A stretch of 64,000 nucleotides of DNA, taken from the NCBI RefSeq assembly GCF_965218915.1, contig NZ_OZ244708.1, forward strand, positions 3,224,001 to 3,288,000, given 5' to 3'. Both the position numbers and the translations under genes were made by a program. The DNA comes from Novosphingopyxis sp965218915 (GTDB lineage: Bacteria; Pseudomonadota; Alphaproteobacteria; Sphingomonadales; Sphingomonadaceae). Below, one piece after another: positions 1 through 13,264 of the stretch. The first letter of the stretch is position 1; each line of letters starts with the position of its first letter. The notes under the pieces were generated by a model that did no database searches, was not told the origin of the DNA, and was given only the letters and a program-made list of their open reading frames with translations.

Positions 1-309
1 GCGCGCGGCGAGCTGCTTTCGCCTGAATCGACGCAATTGATGCTGGAGACGATGAGCCGCACGCATAGCGGCCCCAACCGGCTGAAGGCGGGCGTGCCCG
101 CGGGCTGGCAGTTCAAGCACAAGACCGGCACCGGCCAGGAGCTGGGCGGCATCGCCACCGGCTATAACGATATCGGCATCATGACCGCGCCCGACGGCAC
201 GCGCTATGCCGTCGCGGTGATGCTGGGCGATACCACCGCGAGCATTCCCGATCGCATGCGGTTGATGCAGGGCGTCAGCCGCGCCGTGGCGCGCTATCAC
301 GGGATTTAG
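1..309 (+). CDS. class A beta-lactamase-like serine hydrolase, C-terminal part (5' end outside window)
   Basis: The reading frame is open from base 1 and ends at TAG 307-309, so only the last 102 residues are present. The Lys-Thr-Gly triad of serine beta-lactamases (KTGTG) is encoded at 121-135 and is followed by the usual beta-strand/helix ending with a conserved-looking Gly-Ile-Met-Thr-Ala-Pro-Asp-Gly stretch. In this family the KTG lysine lines the active site opposite the serine. The catalytic Ser-X-X-Lys and SDN motifs would lie upstream of the window, so substrate range cannot be judged. A periplasmic class A enzyme is most likely; a penicillin-binding-protein relative is possible. Confidence 0.8.
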   Translation, partial: ARGELLSPESTQLMLETMSRTHSGPNRLKAGVPAGWQFKHKTGTGQELGGIATGYNDIGIMTAPDGTRYAVAVMLGDTTASIPDRMRLMQGVSRAVARYHGI

Positions 310-319
310 GCGCTGAAAT

Positions 320-523
320 CTTCTTCCGCCCGGGCGGGAGAAGGATACGAAGCCCCGGATTTAATCCGGGGCGCAGTTGCCTGCCCCCGCGAAAGCGGGG
401 GGATGAGGGCGGGCGGCGCGTCAGCGCCATCGGCAGCACCGCATCGTTATAAGGGCGCCCTCTCCGCTGCGACTAGGGAGCAAGCTCCCAAGTCTCGCTC
501 CTCTCCCGCAGGCGAGAGAGGGA
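320..523. repeat. cluster of three intergenic palindromic repeats
   Basis: Three hairpins lie between the beta-lactamase and the next gene. The first is a CCGCCCGGGCGG-centred palindrome at 320-344. The second is CCCCGGAT-TTA-ATCCGGGG at 353-371. The third, at 458-523, has outer arms CCCTCTCC/GAGAGAGGG and an inner GGGAGC-AA-GCTCCC stem. The last one shares its CTCTCCGCTGCGACT and AGTCTCGCTCC blocks with the repeat at 43667-43833, so it belongs to a dispersed family. Confidence 0.75.
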
Positions 524-524
524 C

Positions 525-725
525 TTACTGCGCTGGCGTCGCTTCCCCCGTCGGCTCTGCTTCGGGCAGCGGCGGGGGATCGGTGCGGCTGTCGAGCATT
601 TCCGCCGCCTCGTCCAGCGCGCGCGCTTCGCCCACGGTGACGCCGCCCGGACCGGGGTCGTTCTCCTTCGGCCCGCAGGCGGCGAGGATGAGAAGCGGGA
701 TCAGGAACAGGCCGAAGCGTTTCAT
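525..725 (-). CDS. small putative lipoprotein, 66 aa
   Basis: A 66-residue protein with a classic lipoprotein signal: Met-Lys-Arg, a hydrophobic stretch, then the lipobox L-A-A-C with the lipidated Cys at about residue 17. The mature part is short, acidic and proline-rich with no recognisable domain. The reading frame fills the space between two palindromic repeats. Function unknown; it probably sits in a membrane facing the periplasm. Confidence 0.65.
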   Translation of the reverse strand: MKRFGLFLIPLLILAACGPKENDPGPGGVTVGEARALDEAAEMLDSRTDPPPLPEAEPTGEATPAQ

Positions 726-802
726 GGGCTTGTTCTAGCCACCCGCACTCCTATCACCAGAAAAAAGATGCGGGCGAGGGATGCCTCCGCCAGCCCTCCC
801 CG

Positions 803-831
803 AGATGCCAGCTTTCGCCGGCATGACGAAA
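803..831. repeat. palindromic repeat, ATGCC-AGCTTTCGCC-GGCAT type
   Basis: The stretch GAGATGCCAGCTTTCGCCGG and the following CATGACG form a hairpin of a type common in sphingomonad genomes. Copies of the same block occur at 27090-27113 and, interrupted by a tandem insertion, at 52055-52157. It is the uninterrupted reference for that insertion. Confidence 0.65.
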
Positions 832-877
832 GAAGGTCGGGAGTCGTTGCGCGTTTCCCGGCTCCCGTCAGCTTGCG

Positions 878-1138
878 CTATTTAGCGACGGGGGTCTCGC
901 CCGCCATCGGCGTGGCGCTGTCGGTCATGGTGCCCTCGGTCATCGCGTCGGCGTTCATCTCGCCCATCGCGTCGGCATCGGATTCGGCACCGGCGACGGC
1001 GTCGTTCGCCATGTCGGTCGGCGCGGCATCGGTCGCTTCGACATCGACGTCGTCGACTTCGCTCGCCTCGTCGCTGCCCGAGCAGGCGGCAAGACCGAGC
1101 GAACCGGCCAGGATTATCGAAACGGCAAATGTCTTCAT
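878..1138 (-). CDS. small acidic putative lipoprotein, 86 aa
   Basis: The N-terminus has Met-Lys, a hydrophobic core and a lipobox L-A-A-C (Cys near residue 19). The rest is extremely acidic and rich in Asp, Ala, Thr and Met, with low-complexity runs and no known domain. Such proteins occur in sphingomonads as hypothetical lipoproteins. It is separate from the other lipoprotein gene at 525-725 but has the same orientation. Function unknown. Confidence 0.65.
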   Translation of the reverse strand: MKTFAVSIILAGSLGLAACSGSDEASEVDDVDVEATDAAPTDMANDAVAGAESDADAMGEMNADAMTEGTMTDSATPMAGETPVAK

Positions 1139-1337
1139 GGGGAATACCCCTCCCTAGTTGTCTTCGCGTCTTCGCGTCTTCGATCGCCGGATTGCTACCG
1201 ATCCATGGGCGCGGGCCTAGGTGCCCAGCGGCAGATTTGCAACGCAGATGTTGCTACGCATACCCTCGCGCCATTGTGCATGATAACCAGCGCGATGGCG
1301 CGGGCGCGGATTCCGAATGAGACGCCAATCAGCACGA

Positions 1338-1366
1338 TTGACCACATATAAAGAAAACTTTATATG
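1338..1366 (+). promoter_or_regulatory. predicted promoter of the sahR-metF-metH operon
   Basis: TTGACC at 1338-1343 fits a -35 box. After a 17-bp spacer, TATATG at 1361-1366 fits a -10 box. Transcription would then start about 7 bp later, at or next to the ATG at 1374, so the mRNA is predicted to be leaderless. No Shine-Dalgarno sequence precedes that ATG, which agrees with this. Confidence 0.5.
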
Positions 1367-1368
1367 TG
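1343..1368. promoter_or_regulatory. perfect inverted repeat, predicted SahR operator
   Basis: CACATATAAAG, a 4-nt AAAA spacer, then CTTTATATGTG: an 11-bp perfect inverted repeat. It covers the whole spacer and the -10 box of the predicted promoter, so a bound dimer would block RNA polymerase. ArsR-type regulators bind this kind of palindrome. The regulator encoded just downstream has the SahR architecture, and SahR proteins are known to control methionine-cycle genes in Proteobacteria. That this is its own operator is inference from position and symmetry. Confidence 0.7.
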
Positions 1369-1373
1369 CCCGG

Positions 1374-2396
1374 ATGGATGAAGCGCTCCCTTTCGATAAC
1401 GACGACGATGGCGGTCTTCCCGTGATCATGCGCGCGCTCGCCGACGACAGCCGCATTCGGATCATGCTGCTGATCGTGGACACCGAACTGGCGGTGGGCG
1501 AGATCGCCCAAATCCTCGAGCAGAGCCAGCCGCGCGCCAGCCGTCATATCCGCATATTGTGCAACGCAGGTCTCGCCGAGCGTCGCCGCGAGGGCAGTTG
1601 GACCTTTCTGCGGCCCGGAAATTCCGCTGCGTTGCCAAGTATCCGCAAGCTCATGTCCGATTGCAAGGCACATGACAGCGCGGTGGCGCGCGACGACCGC
1701 TCTCGGCTCACCCAAGTCCGCGCCGAACGCGCGCGCAGCGCCGAGGCCTATTTCGAGGCGCAGGCGGACAAATGGGACGAAATTCGCTCGTTCCACGTTG
1801 CCGAGGCGCAGGTCGAGGCGGCGATGCTGGCGATGATCGGCACGCAGGATATCGGCCGGCTGCTGGATATCGGCACCGGCACCGGCCGCATGATCGAGCT
1901 GTTCGGACCGCGCGCGCGCGCCGTGTGCGGGATCGACAAAAGTCCCGACATGCTTCGTCTCGCCCGAGCCAAGCTCGACGGCGATTTGCAGGCCGAACTG
2001 CTGCAGGGCGATTTCAATGCGTTGCCGCTGGCCGATGCCAGTATGGACATGATCGTCTGCCACCAAGTGCTGCATTATGCGCAGGCGCCCGAGCGGGTGA
2101 TCGCCGAGGCGGCGCGTGTGCTTGCGCCCGAAGGTTGCCTGATGATCGTCGATTTCGCGCCGCATGAGCTGGAAGAATTGCGCGGCGCGCACGCCCACGC
2201 ACGGCTCGGCTTTTCGGACGCGGCGATTGCGCGCTGGTTCGACGCGGCCGGGCTTAAGCTCGATCGCGTCGAAACGCTGGAAGGCGGCACGCTGGATGTA
2301 AAAATATGGCTCGGTTCCAAGGCCGGGCCGGCCGAGGCACGCCCGCGCGCGGCCAATGACCGCAGCAGACATCGCAAAAGGAACCAGGCGGCATGA
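1374..2396 (+). CDS. sahR: SahR-type regulator: ArsR HTH domain fused to SAM-methyltransferase-like domain
   Basis: A 340-aa protein. Residues of about 15-90 form an ArsR-type winged helix (decision helix Q-S-Q-P-R-A-S-R-H). Residues of about 150-320 are a class I methyltransferase fold with motif I L-D-I-G-T-G-T-G-R. In the SahR family this second domain senses S-adenosylhomocysteine rather than methylating. ATG 1374 is preferred over the upstream in-frame ATG 1317 because the promoter and operator lie between them and would otherwise be inside the gene. The stop overlaps the metF start (ATGA). As first gene of a met operon with an operator on its promoter, it is probably autoregulatory. A true methyltransferase function cannot be excluded. 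Confidence 0.85.
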   Translation: MDEALPFDNDDDGGLPVIMRALADDSRIRIMLLIVDTELAVGEIAQILEQSQPRASRHIRILCNAGLAERRREGSWTFLRPGNSAALPSIRKLMSDCKAHDSAVARDDRSRLTQVRAERARSAEAYFEAQADKWDEIRSFHVAEAQVEAAMLAMIGTQDIGRLLDIGTGTGRMIELFGPRARAVCGIDKSPDMLRLARAKLDGDLQAELLQGDFNALPLADASMDMIVCHQVLHYAQAPERVIAEAARVLAPEGCLMIVDFAPHELEELRGAHAHARLGFSDAAIARWFDAAGLKLDRVETLEGGTLDVKIWLGSKAGPAEARPRAANDRSRHRKRNQAA

Positions 2397-3334
2397 CGCT
2401 TTCGGTAGCTCAGTTGAACGAGGCGCAGTTCGCCATCGGGGAACCGCTGTTCGCGGGGCTGCCGGGCGACGCCGAGATCAGCTTCGAATTCTTTCCGCCC
2501 AAGAGCGAGGCGATGGAAGCGCGCTTGTGGGAATCGGTGCTCACCCTCGCCCCGCTCGAACCACGTTTCGTCTCGGTGACCTATGGCGCGGGTGGCTCGA
2601 CGCGCGAGCGCACGCACAGCACGGTCGCGCGCATCATTCGCGAGGCGGGGCTGCCCGCCGCCGCGCACCTCACCTGCGTCGAGGCGAGCAAGGCGGAAAT
2701 CCGCGAGGTGGCCGAGCAATATTGGGCGGCGGGCGTGCGCCATATCGTCGCGCTGCGCGGCGATCCGCCGACGCCCGGCACGCCGTTCCGCCCGCATCCG
2801 CAAGGCTATCAAAGCGCCGCCGATCTGGTGAAGGGCCTCAAGGATATCGCCGATTTCGAGATCTCGGTCGCCGCCTATCCCGAGACGCATCCGGATGCCG
2901 ATTGCCCGCAAGGCGATCTCGACAATCTGAAGCGCAAGCTGGACGCCGGAGCGAACCGCGCGATCACGCAGTTCTTCTTCCAGTCGGACAGCTTCTTCCG
3001 CTTCCGCGACGCCTGCGCGGCGAGCGGCATCGAACATGAACTGGTGCCGGGCATCCTTCCCGTCTCCAATGTGGCGCAGACGCGCAAGTTCGCGGGGATG
3101 TGCGGGGCCGAGATACCCGGCTGGATGAACCGGCTGTTCGACGGGCTCGACGACATGCCCGACGCGCGCCAGCTGGTCGCCGCCACCGTCGCCGCCGAAA
3201 TGTGCCGCCGCCTCTATGCCGGCGGCGTGCGTCAGTTCCATTTTTATACGCTGAACCGGGCCGAGCTGGCTTATGCGATCTGCCATTTGCTCGGCAAACG
3301 CCCGGCATCCACTTCCAGGGAGCAAGCCGCATGA
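2393..3334 (+). CDS. metF: methylenetetrahydrofolate reductase MetF
   Basis: A 313-aa TIM-barrel flavoenzyme that reduces 5,10-methylene-THF to 5-methyl-THF, the methyl donor for MetH. Family marks are the N-terminal S-F-E-F-F-P-P-K, the V-T-Y-G-A-G-G-S-T-R block, H-L-T-C, L-R-G-D-P-P and the late Q-F-F-F. Length is normal for bacterial MetF. AAAGGAACC lies ahead of the ATG, and the gene overlaps sahR and the next metH gene by ATGA junctions, so the three are translationally coupled. It acts in the cytoplasm and should be under SahR control. Confidence 0.95.
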   Translation: MTLSVAQLNEAQFAIGEPLFAGLPGDAEISFEFFPPKSEAMEARLWESVLTLAPLEPRFVSVTYGAGGSTRERTHSTVARIIREAGLPAAAHLTCVEASKAEIREVAEQYWAAGVRHIVALRGDPPTPGTPFRPHPQGYQSAADLVKGLKDIADFEISVAAYPETHPDADCPQGDLDNLKRKLDAGANRAITQFFFQSDSFFRFRDACAASGIEHELVPGILPVSNVAQTRKFAGMCGAEIPGWMNRLFDGLDDMPDARQLVAATVAAEMCRRLYAGGVRQFHFYTLNRAELAYAICHLLGKRPASTSREQAA

Positions 3335-4395
3335 GCGAGCAAGCATCATCCAGCGCCGCCGAAGCTTTTCGCGCCGCCGCAGCGAAACGCATCCTCATCT
3401 TCGACGGCGGCTACGGCACCGAAATCCAGAACCATAAGCTGAAGGAGGCCGACTATCGCGGCGACCTCGACCTCTCGCACGACCAGAAGGGCAATAACGA
3501 CCTGCTCAGCCTGACCCGGCCCGACGTGATCCGCGGCATCCACGCCGCCTATCTCGATGCGGGCGCGGACATGGTCGAGACCAACACGTTCAGCTCCACC
3601 AGCATCGGCATGGCCGATTACGGCTGTGAGCAGCTGGTGCGCGAGGTCAATCTGGCCGGCGCCAGGGTGGCGCGCGAAGCGTGCGACGCCGCGCAGGCGA
3701 AGGACGGCAGGCGGCGCTTCGTGGCCGGCTCGATCGGCCCGACCAACAAGACGCTGTCGCTCTCGCCCGACGTCAACGATCCGGGCTTTCGCGAGGTCGA
3801 TTTCGACCGGATGAAGGCGGTCTACCGCGAACAGTGCGACGCGCTGGTCGAAGGGGGCGTCGATTTCCTGCTGATCGAGACGATCTTCGACACGCTGAAC
3901 GCCAAGGTCGCCGCCATGGCCGCCGAGGAAGCCGCCCGGGCCGCCGGACGCGACGTGCCGATCATGCTGAGCTTTACCGTGACCGACATGTCCGGCCGCA
4001 ATCTCTCGGGCCACACGGTCGAGGCATTCTGGCACGCGATCCGGCATGTCAGGCCGATCGCGGTAGGGCTCAACTGCTCGTTCGGGCCGGAAACGCTGCG
4101 GCCCTATCTCACCGCGCTGTCCAAACTCGCCGACACGCTGATCCTGGCCTATCCCAATGCCGGGCTGCCCAACGATCTGGGCGAATACGACCAGCAGCCG
4201 CACGAGACCGCCGACCGCATCGGCCCGTGGCTGTCGGAGCGCCTCGTCAACATCGTTGGCGGCTGCTGCGGCACCACGCCCGCGCATATCGCGGCGATGG
4301 CGGCGCGGATCGAAGGCTCGCCGCCGCGCGCCATTCCGGCGCCGGAGGTCCGCACCCGGCTGGCGGGGCTGGAACCGTTCACCATGGCGGCCTGA
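3331..4395 (+). CDS. metH: methionine synthase, homocysteine-binding module (split MetH, N-terminal half)
   Basis: A 354-aa protein equal to module 1 of cobalamin-dependent MetH. It binds homocysteine through zinc; the ligands are Cys249 (G-L-N-C-S-F-G) and the Cys312-Cys313 pair (G-G-C-C-G-T-T-P). It opens with the typical I-L-I-F-D-G-G-Y-G-T-E-I-Q. The start at 3331 overlaps the metF stop. Unlike the single-chain E. coli enzyme (about 1,200 aa), the pterin, B12 and activation modules are in the separate gene 125 bp downstream. The two chains must work together. Splitting at this boundary is known in alphaproteobacteria. Confidence 0.93.
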   Translation: MSEQASSSAAEAFRAAAAKRILIFDGGYGTEIQNHKLKEADYRGDLDLSHDQKGNNDLLSLTRPDVIRGIHAAYLDAGADMVETNTFSSTSIGMADYGCEQLVREVNLAGARVAREACDAAQAKDGRRRFVAGSIGPTNKTLSLSPDVNDPGFREVDFDRMKAVYREQCDALVEGGVDFLLIETIFDTLNAKVAAMAAEEAARAAGRDVPIMLSFTVTDMSGRNLSGHTVEAFWHAIRHVRPIAVGLNCSFGPETLRPYLTALSKLADTLILAYPNAGLPNDLGEYDQQPHETADRIGPWLSERLVNIVGGCCGTTPAHIAAMAARIEGSPPRAIPAPEVRTRLAGLEPFTMAA

Positions 4396-4399
4396 TCCC

Positions 4400-4517
4400 C
4401 GCTCCCCTTCAGGGGAGAGGGTTAGGGAGAGGGGCAGTCTTCCGATAAATTCACAACTAATGTCGAGGACTCCCCCTCTCCCCGACCCTCTCCCCTGAAG
4501 GAGAGAGGGGGAAGATA
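4400..4517. repeat. inter-cistronic inverted repeat between the two metH genes
   Basis: Left arm at about 4400-4435 has CTCCCCTTCAGGGGAGAGGG and the right arm at 4470-4517 has its near-complement (CCCTCTCC ... CCCTCTCCCCTGAAGGAGAG). Each arm also folds on itself. The far end, GGAGAGAGGGGG, ends just 9 bp before the ATG of the next gene, so the repeat apparently supplies the Shine-Dalgarno sequence for metH(C). A strong hairpin here may also uncouple the two metH halves. Confidence 0.8.
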
Positions 4518-4520
4518 AGC

Positions 4521-7244
<2,724 letters not shown>

Positions 7245-7272
7245 CGGTACGCCGCTCCGCGTTTACAGATGC

Positions 7273-7312
7273 CGTCATTGCGAGGAGCACGAAGGGCGAC
7301 GCGGCAATGACG
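7273..7312. repeat. short palindromic repeat, CGTCATTGC...GCAATGACG
   Basis: Nine-base arms CGTCATTGC and GCAATGACG flank a GC-rich loop with GAGGAGCACGAAGGGCGACG. It follows the metH(C) stop by 28 bp. A longer member of the same family, with the same CGTCATTGCGAGGAG opening, lies at 31416-31523. It could act as a transcription-end hairpin, but no T-run follows. Confidence 0.6.
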
Positions 7313-7419
7313 CGGTTCCTTAACCACCGCCGCCCTGCCCGTCCCGCCACGGAACACGCCGCGTCAGCCATGGTTAAGGGGCTAAGCCCTATCCCCTTTC
7401 CATGCTATGCGCCCCGTCC

Positions 7420-8355
7420 ATGAAACGATCGATCCTGACCCTCGCCTTGCTCTGCGCCGCCGCACCGGTAGCGGCCCAGAACGCCCCCGCTCCCTATAGC
7501 GTCGCCGAAAACGGACGCGGCTACGGCACGCTGCAAGGCGCGGTCGATGCGATCGGCGAGGGCACCGGCACGATCCTGATCGCGCCGGGCATACGCCGCG
7601 ACTGCGCGGTGCAGGGGGCGGGGCGCATCACCTATCGCGCCGCCATGCCCGGCCGCGCGATCTTCGACGGCGGCATCTGCGAGGGCAAGGCCACGCTCGT
7701 GCTGCGCGGACAGGCGGCGAGCGTGGACGGGCTGATCTTCCAGAACCTGGCCGTGCCAGATGGCAACGGCGCCGGCATCCGGCTGGAACATGGCGATCTC
7801 AGCGTCGCGAACAGCTATTTCCGGGATAGCGAGGAGGGCATCCTCACCGCCGACGATCCGGGCGCGGCGATCCGCATCGACAAATCGACCTTCTCCAATC
7901 TGGGCCGCTGCGACCGCGATCTGAGCTGCGCGCACAGCATCTATGTCGGCGATTACGGCGCGCTCACCATCACCCGCAGCCGCTTCCAGCGCGGCAGCGG
8001 CGGGCACTACGTCAAGAGCATCGCGCGGCGCATCGCGGTCACCGATTCCAGCTTCGACGATACGCGCGGGCGCGCCACCAACTACATGATCGATCTGCCC
8101 AAGGGCGCCACCGGCGTGATCGAGGGCAATGTGTTCGTGCAGGGGCGCGACAAGGAGAATTACTCCGCCTTCATCGCCGTGGCCGCCGAGGGCAGGGAGC
8201 ATCCGAGCACCGGCCTCGCCGTGCGCAACAACGACGCGCGCGTCGGCCCGGGTATCGACCGCTCGTCGGTGTTCCTCGCCGACTGGTCGGGCGACCGGCT
8301 GCAATTGGGCGCCAACCGGCTGGGACCGAAGCTGAAACCGTTCGAGCGGCGGTGA
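7420..8355 (+). CDS. exported right-handed parallel beta-helix protein
   Basis: A 311-aa protein starting with a cleavable-looking signal peptide (basic start, hydrophobic core, ending A-A-P-V-A-A-Q). The mature part has the periodic hydrophobic, Asn and Gly pattern of a pectate-lyase-like beta-helix, with repeats such as V-D-G-L-I-F-Q-N and I-T-R-S-R-F. Two Cys pairs may form disulfides in the periplasm. The ATG at 7420 is chosen over 7402 because it opens directly with the signal peptide. No catalytic motif of a named polysaccharide lyase is obvious, so the substrate is unknown. Confidence 0.75.
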   Translation: MKRSILTLALLCAAAPVAAQNAPAPYSVAENGRGYGTLQGAVDAIGEGTGTILIAPGIRRDCAVQGAGRITYRAAMPGRAIFDGGICEGKATLVLRGQAASVDGLIFQNLAVPDGNGAGIRLEHGDLSVANSYFRDSEEGILTADDPGAAIRIDKSTFSNLGRCDRDLSCAHSIYVGDYGALTITRSRFQRGSGGHYVKSIARRIAVTDSSFDDTRGRATNYMIDLPKGATGVIEGNVFVQGRDKENYSAFIAVAAEGREHPSTGLAVRNNDARVGPGIDRSSVFLADWSGDRLQLGANRLGPKLKPFERR

Positions 8356-8520
8356 TCGCGGCTGTCCTACAGCACCCCTATCCTGTATGAGCGGGAGGCG
8401 ATGACCCATAGCCCAGTCCTGCCGTTCAACCGTTCGTCGCTGAATGGGAACGGTCGGACGGAATTTCCCGCCCCCGCCATGTCACCGGTGTCACCTTACA
8501 AAGTCGAGCGGCGATATGGG

Positions 8521-10560
8521 ATGATGCACGCTCTGCTTCTTCTGATCGCTCTTTTCCTGTCCGCTCCCGCCATGGCGCAGATGCAACCGAACAGCATCCA
8601 CGGCGAGCTGCTGGCCGAACAAGGCGAAGTCGCGCCGGGCGGTGGCGATACGCTGGCGCTGGCGTTCAGGCCCGATCCGGGGTGGCACGGCTACTGGTCC
8701 AATCCGGGCGACGCCGGCTTCGGCATCGATCTGAAATGGGCGCTCCCCCCCGGCGTAACACTCGGCGAACCACAATTTCCGGTACCGCAGACGCTCGTGA
8801 TCGCGGGGCTCATGAATCACGTCTATGAGGGGCCGCACGCGCTGCTGTTCGACCTGAAGCTGGATCGGAGCATCGCGGCCGGCACCCGGCTTCCGATTGC
8901 GCTGGACGCACAATGGCTCGCCTGCACCGACGAGATTTGCGTGCCTGAGAGCGGGCATTTCGAAATCGATCTGGTCGCCGGCGCGGCCGGCAGGGCGGCC
9001 ACCGCGCGGTTCGATCGGTTTCGTTCGAAACTGCCCACGCCGCTCGATCGGACCGGCACCTTCAACGCCGCGAACGGACTGCTGCGGCTGGCGATTCCTT
9101 TCCCCGCCACCGCCGCCCTCGCCGATCCTCATTTCTTCGCCGGTGCCGACGGCATGGTCGATTATGCCGCGCCGCAAAAGTTCATGCGAAGCGGCGACAC
9201 GCTGATCATGGAGACGCGGCTGGCGGGCGATCCGCCGTCGGATGTTTCCGGCCTGCTCGCACTGGGCGATGGCGGGGGGCTGCGGATCGCGGCGGTGCCG
9301 GGGAGCGTTCCGGCGGGGGGCACACGGCTCGGCGAGCCGGTCGATGCGGCCGGCGATGCACCGACGCTGCTCGTCAGCTTCGGCGCGGCGCTGCTCGGCG
9401 GATTGCTGCTCAACATCCTGCCCTGCGTGTTCCCGATCCTGGGGCTCAAGGCGGTCAGCCTCAGCCGCGCGGCGATCGGCGAAAGCGCAGCGCGGCGCGA
9501 CGCCCTGGCCTATGCGGCGGGCGCGATCCTCGCCTGCCTCGCGCTGGGCGGGGTGCTGTTGCTGTTGCGCGCGCAGGGAGAGGCGGTCGGCTGGGCGTTC
9601 CAGTTGCAAGAGCCTGCCGTCGTGATCGCGCTGTTCCTGCTGACGGTCGCGATCGTCGTCAATCTGCTTGGGTTGTTCGACGTGCCGGGCCTCGCCGCCG
9701 GCGATCGGCTGACCCGATCAGGTGGCATCGGCGGCAGCTTCTGGACCGGCGCGCTCGCCGCGTTCGTGGCGACGCCGTGCACCGGTCCGTTCATGGCCGC
9801 CGCTCTGGGCGCGGCCTTGCTGCTGCCGGTGCCCGCCGCGTTGCTGCTGTTCGCCGGGCTTGGCATCGGTCTGGCTCTGCCGTTCCTGGCGATCGGTTTC
9901 GTGCCGGCGCTGCGCCACTGGCTGCCCAGGCCCGGCGCGTGGATGGAGAGCTTTCGCAAGTGGATGGCGCTGCCGATGGCGCTGACCGCGCTGGCGCTGG
10001 CGTGGCTGCTGTGGCGGCTTGGCGGCCCGGCTCTGTTGTTGGCGGGTGGCATCGCTGCGCTGGCGATGGCCGCCCCGTTGCTGCTGCTCGGACGGATGCA
10101 GAAGCGCGGCGGGAAAATGATCATGCCGGTGGCGTTCGCTGCGCTCGCGATGCTGCTGCTTCCGCCTGCCGTGATCGCGGCGGGACCGGGCGACCGGTTC
10201 GTTCCAGCGGTAAGCGACTCCAGCGATGCCATCGCCTTTAGCGAACCCGAGCTGGCCAAGTTGCGCGCCGACGGCAAGCCCGTGTTCCTCTATTTCACCG
10301 CCGACTGGTGCGTCACCTGCAAGGCGAACGAGGCCGCGGCGATCGACCGCGATGCGGTGCGCGATGCGTTCGGGCGTGCCGGGATCGTGACGATGCGCGG
10401 CGACTTCACCCGCCGCGATCCGGCGATCGCGCGCTTCTTGGCCGAGCACGGGCGCGCGGGCATTCCCTTCTATCTCTATTATCCCGCGGGCGGCGAACCC
10501 CCGCGCGAACTGCCGCAATTGCTGAGCCAGGACCGGCTCATCGCGCTTGCCGAGGGTTAG
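8521..10560 (+). CDS. dsbD: DsbD-family thiol:disulfide interchange protein
   Basis: A 679-aa inner-membrane protein carrying electrons from the cytoplasm to the periplasm. After a signal peptide (ending A-M-A-Q) comes an N-terminal DsbC/DsbD-like periplasmic domain (about residues 25-260). The CcdA/DsbD-type membrane core (about 290-570) has two active Cys in L-P-C-V-F-P and T-P-C-T-G-P. A C-terminal thioredoxin domain has the redox motif D-W-C-V-T-C-K. An upstream in-frame ATG at 8401 exists, but 8521 starts at the signal peptide. Its overall plan also resembles ScsB proteins, so the exact partner is uncertain. The stop overlaps the convergent gene by 4 bp. Confidence 0.88.
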   Translation: MMHALLLLIALFLSAPAMAQMQPNSIHGELLAEQGEVAPGGGDTLALAFRPDPGWHGYWSNPGDAGFGIDLKWALPPGVTLGEPQFPVPQTLVIAGLMNHVYEGPHALLFDLKLDRSIAAGTRLPIALDAQWLACTDEICVPESGHFEIDLVAGAAGRAATARFDRFRSKLPTPLDRTGTFNAANGLLRLAIPFPATAALADPHFFAGADGMVDYAAPQKFMRSGDTLIMETRLAGDPPSDVSGLLALGDGGGLRIAAVPGSVPAGGTRLGEPVDAAGDAPTLLVSFGAALLGGLLLNILPCVFPILGLKAVSLSRAAIGESAARRDALAYAAGAILACLALGGVLLLLRAQGEAVGWAFQLQEPAVVIALFLLTVAIVVNLLGLFDVPGLAAGDRLTRSGGIGGSFWTGALAAFVATPCTGPFMAAALGAALLLPVPAALLLFAGLGIGLALPFLAIGFVPALRHWLPRPGAWMESFRKWMALPMALTALALAWLLWRLGGPALLLAGGIAALAMAAPLLLLGRMQKRGGKMIMPVAFAALAMLLLPPAVIAAGPGDRFVPAVSDSSDAIAFSEPELAKLRADGKPVFLYFTADWCVTCKANEAAAIDRDAVRDAFGRAGIVTMRGDFTRRDPAIARFLAEHGRAGIPFYLYYPAGGEPPRELPQLLSQDRLIALAEG

Positions 10561-10883
10561 TTCTCGATCACGTCCTCGCGCGTTTCGCCGCGCACGACGA
10601 TCCCCTTGATGCCGGTGACCGCGTCCACCGGAATCGAAATCTCGAAGGCGCGCTCGGCGCCGTCCCGCGCGGTGATGGCCGCGACTTCGATCACCCAATA
10701 ATCCGGCTTGCGGGAATAAATACGCGGCGCCAGTTTCACCGCAACCCCGTCGTCCGAAAGCGTCCCGCGCACGCGCAGGAACCGCGTGTCCCCCATCGGC
10801 CCGGTCTTGATTACCGCCTCGTCGAAATCGACAAGACGGGCATTGGGCGCGCTCGTGTGGGAACGCGGCGGATGGGACGACAT
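10557..10883 (-). CDS. conserved hypothetical protein, 108 aa
   Basis: A soluble protein of 108 aa without signal or membrane segment. It contains a compact beta-rich region (residues of about 15-105) ending with T-G-I-K-G-I-V-V-R-G-E-T-R-E-D-V. The gene is convergent with the dsbD-like gene and the stops overlap by 4 bp. I do not recognise the family. Codon use matches the surrounding genes. Confidence 0.6.
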   Translation of the reverse strand: MSSHPPRSHTSAPNARLVDFDEAVIKTGPMGDTRFLRVRGTLSDDGVAVKLAPRIYSRKPDYWVIEVAAITARDGAERAFEISIPVDAVTGIKGIVVRGETREDVIEN

Positions 10884-11083
10884 CTAAGCTTCAAACTCCG
10901 GATCGCTGGCGGGCGTGCGGATCGTTGTCCGTATGCCCTCCGCAGGGGTGCAATCTCCCTTGGCCGCTCATTTGCGCGCAGCTTCGACTGCGCACAAGCC
11001 CCGAATTCTGATGGATTTGCCAGCCATCTGATATTATGAGACTATTTTTATTACGCCCACACGCAATAAAATTAAATTTTCAC

Positions 11084-13264
<2,181 letters not shown>

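Noticed and set aside
1158..1181. GTCTTCGC short tandem repeat
   Set aside because: Only about two and a half 8-bp units; too short to support a function.
1317..1373. Upstream ATG as sahR start
   Set aside because: The predicted promoter and the operator lie between 1317 and 1374, so a start at 1317 would put them inside the gene.
4396..4520. Region before metH(C) considered as a B12 riboswitch
   Set aside because: It is an inverted repeat of the dispersed family with no cobalamin-box sequence.
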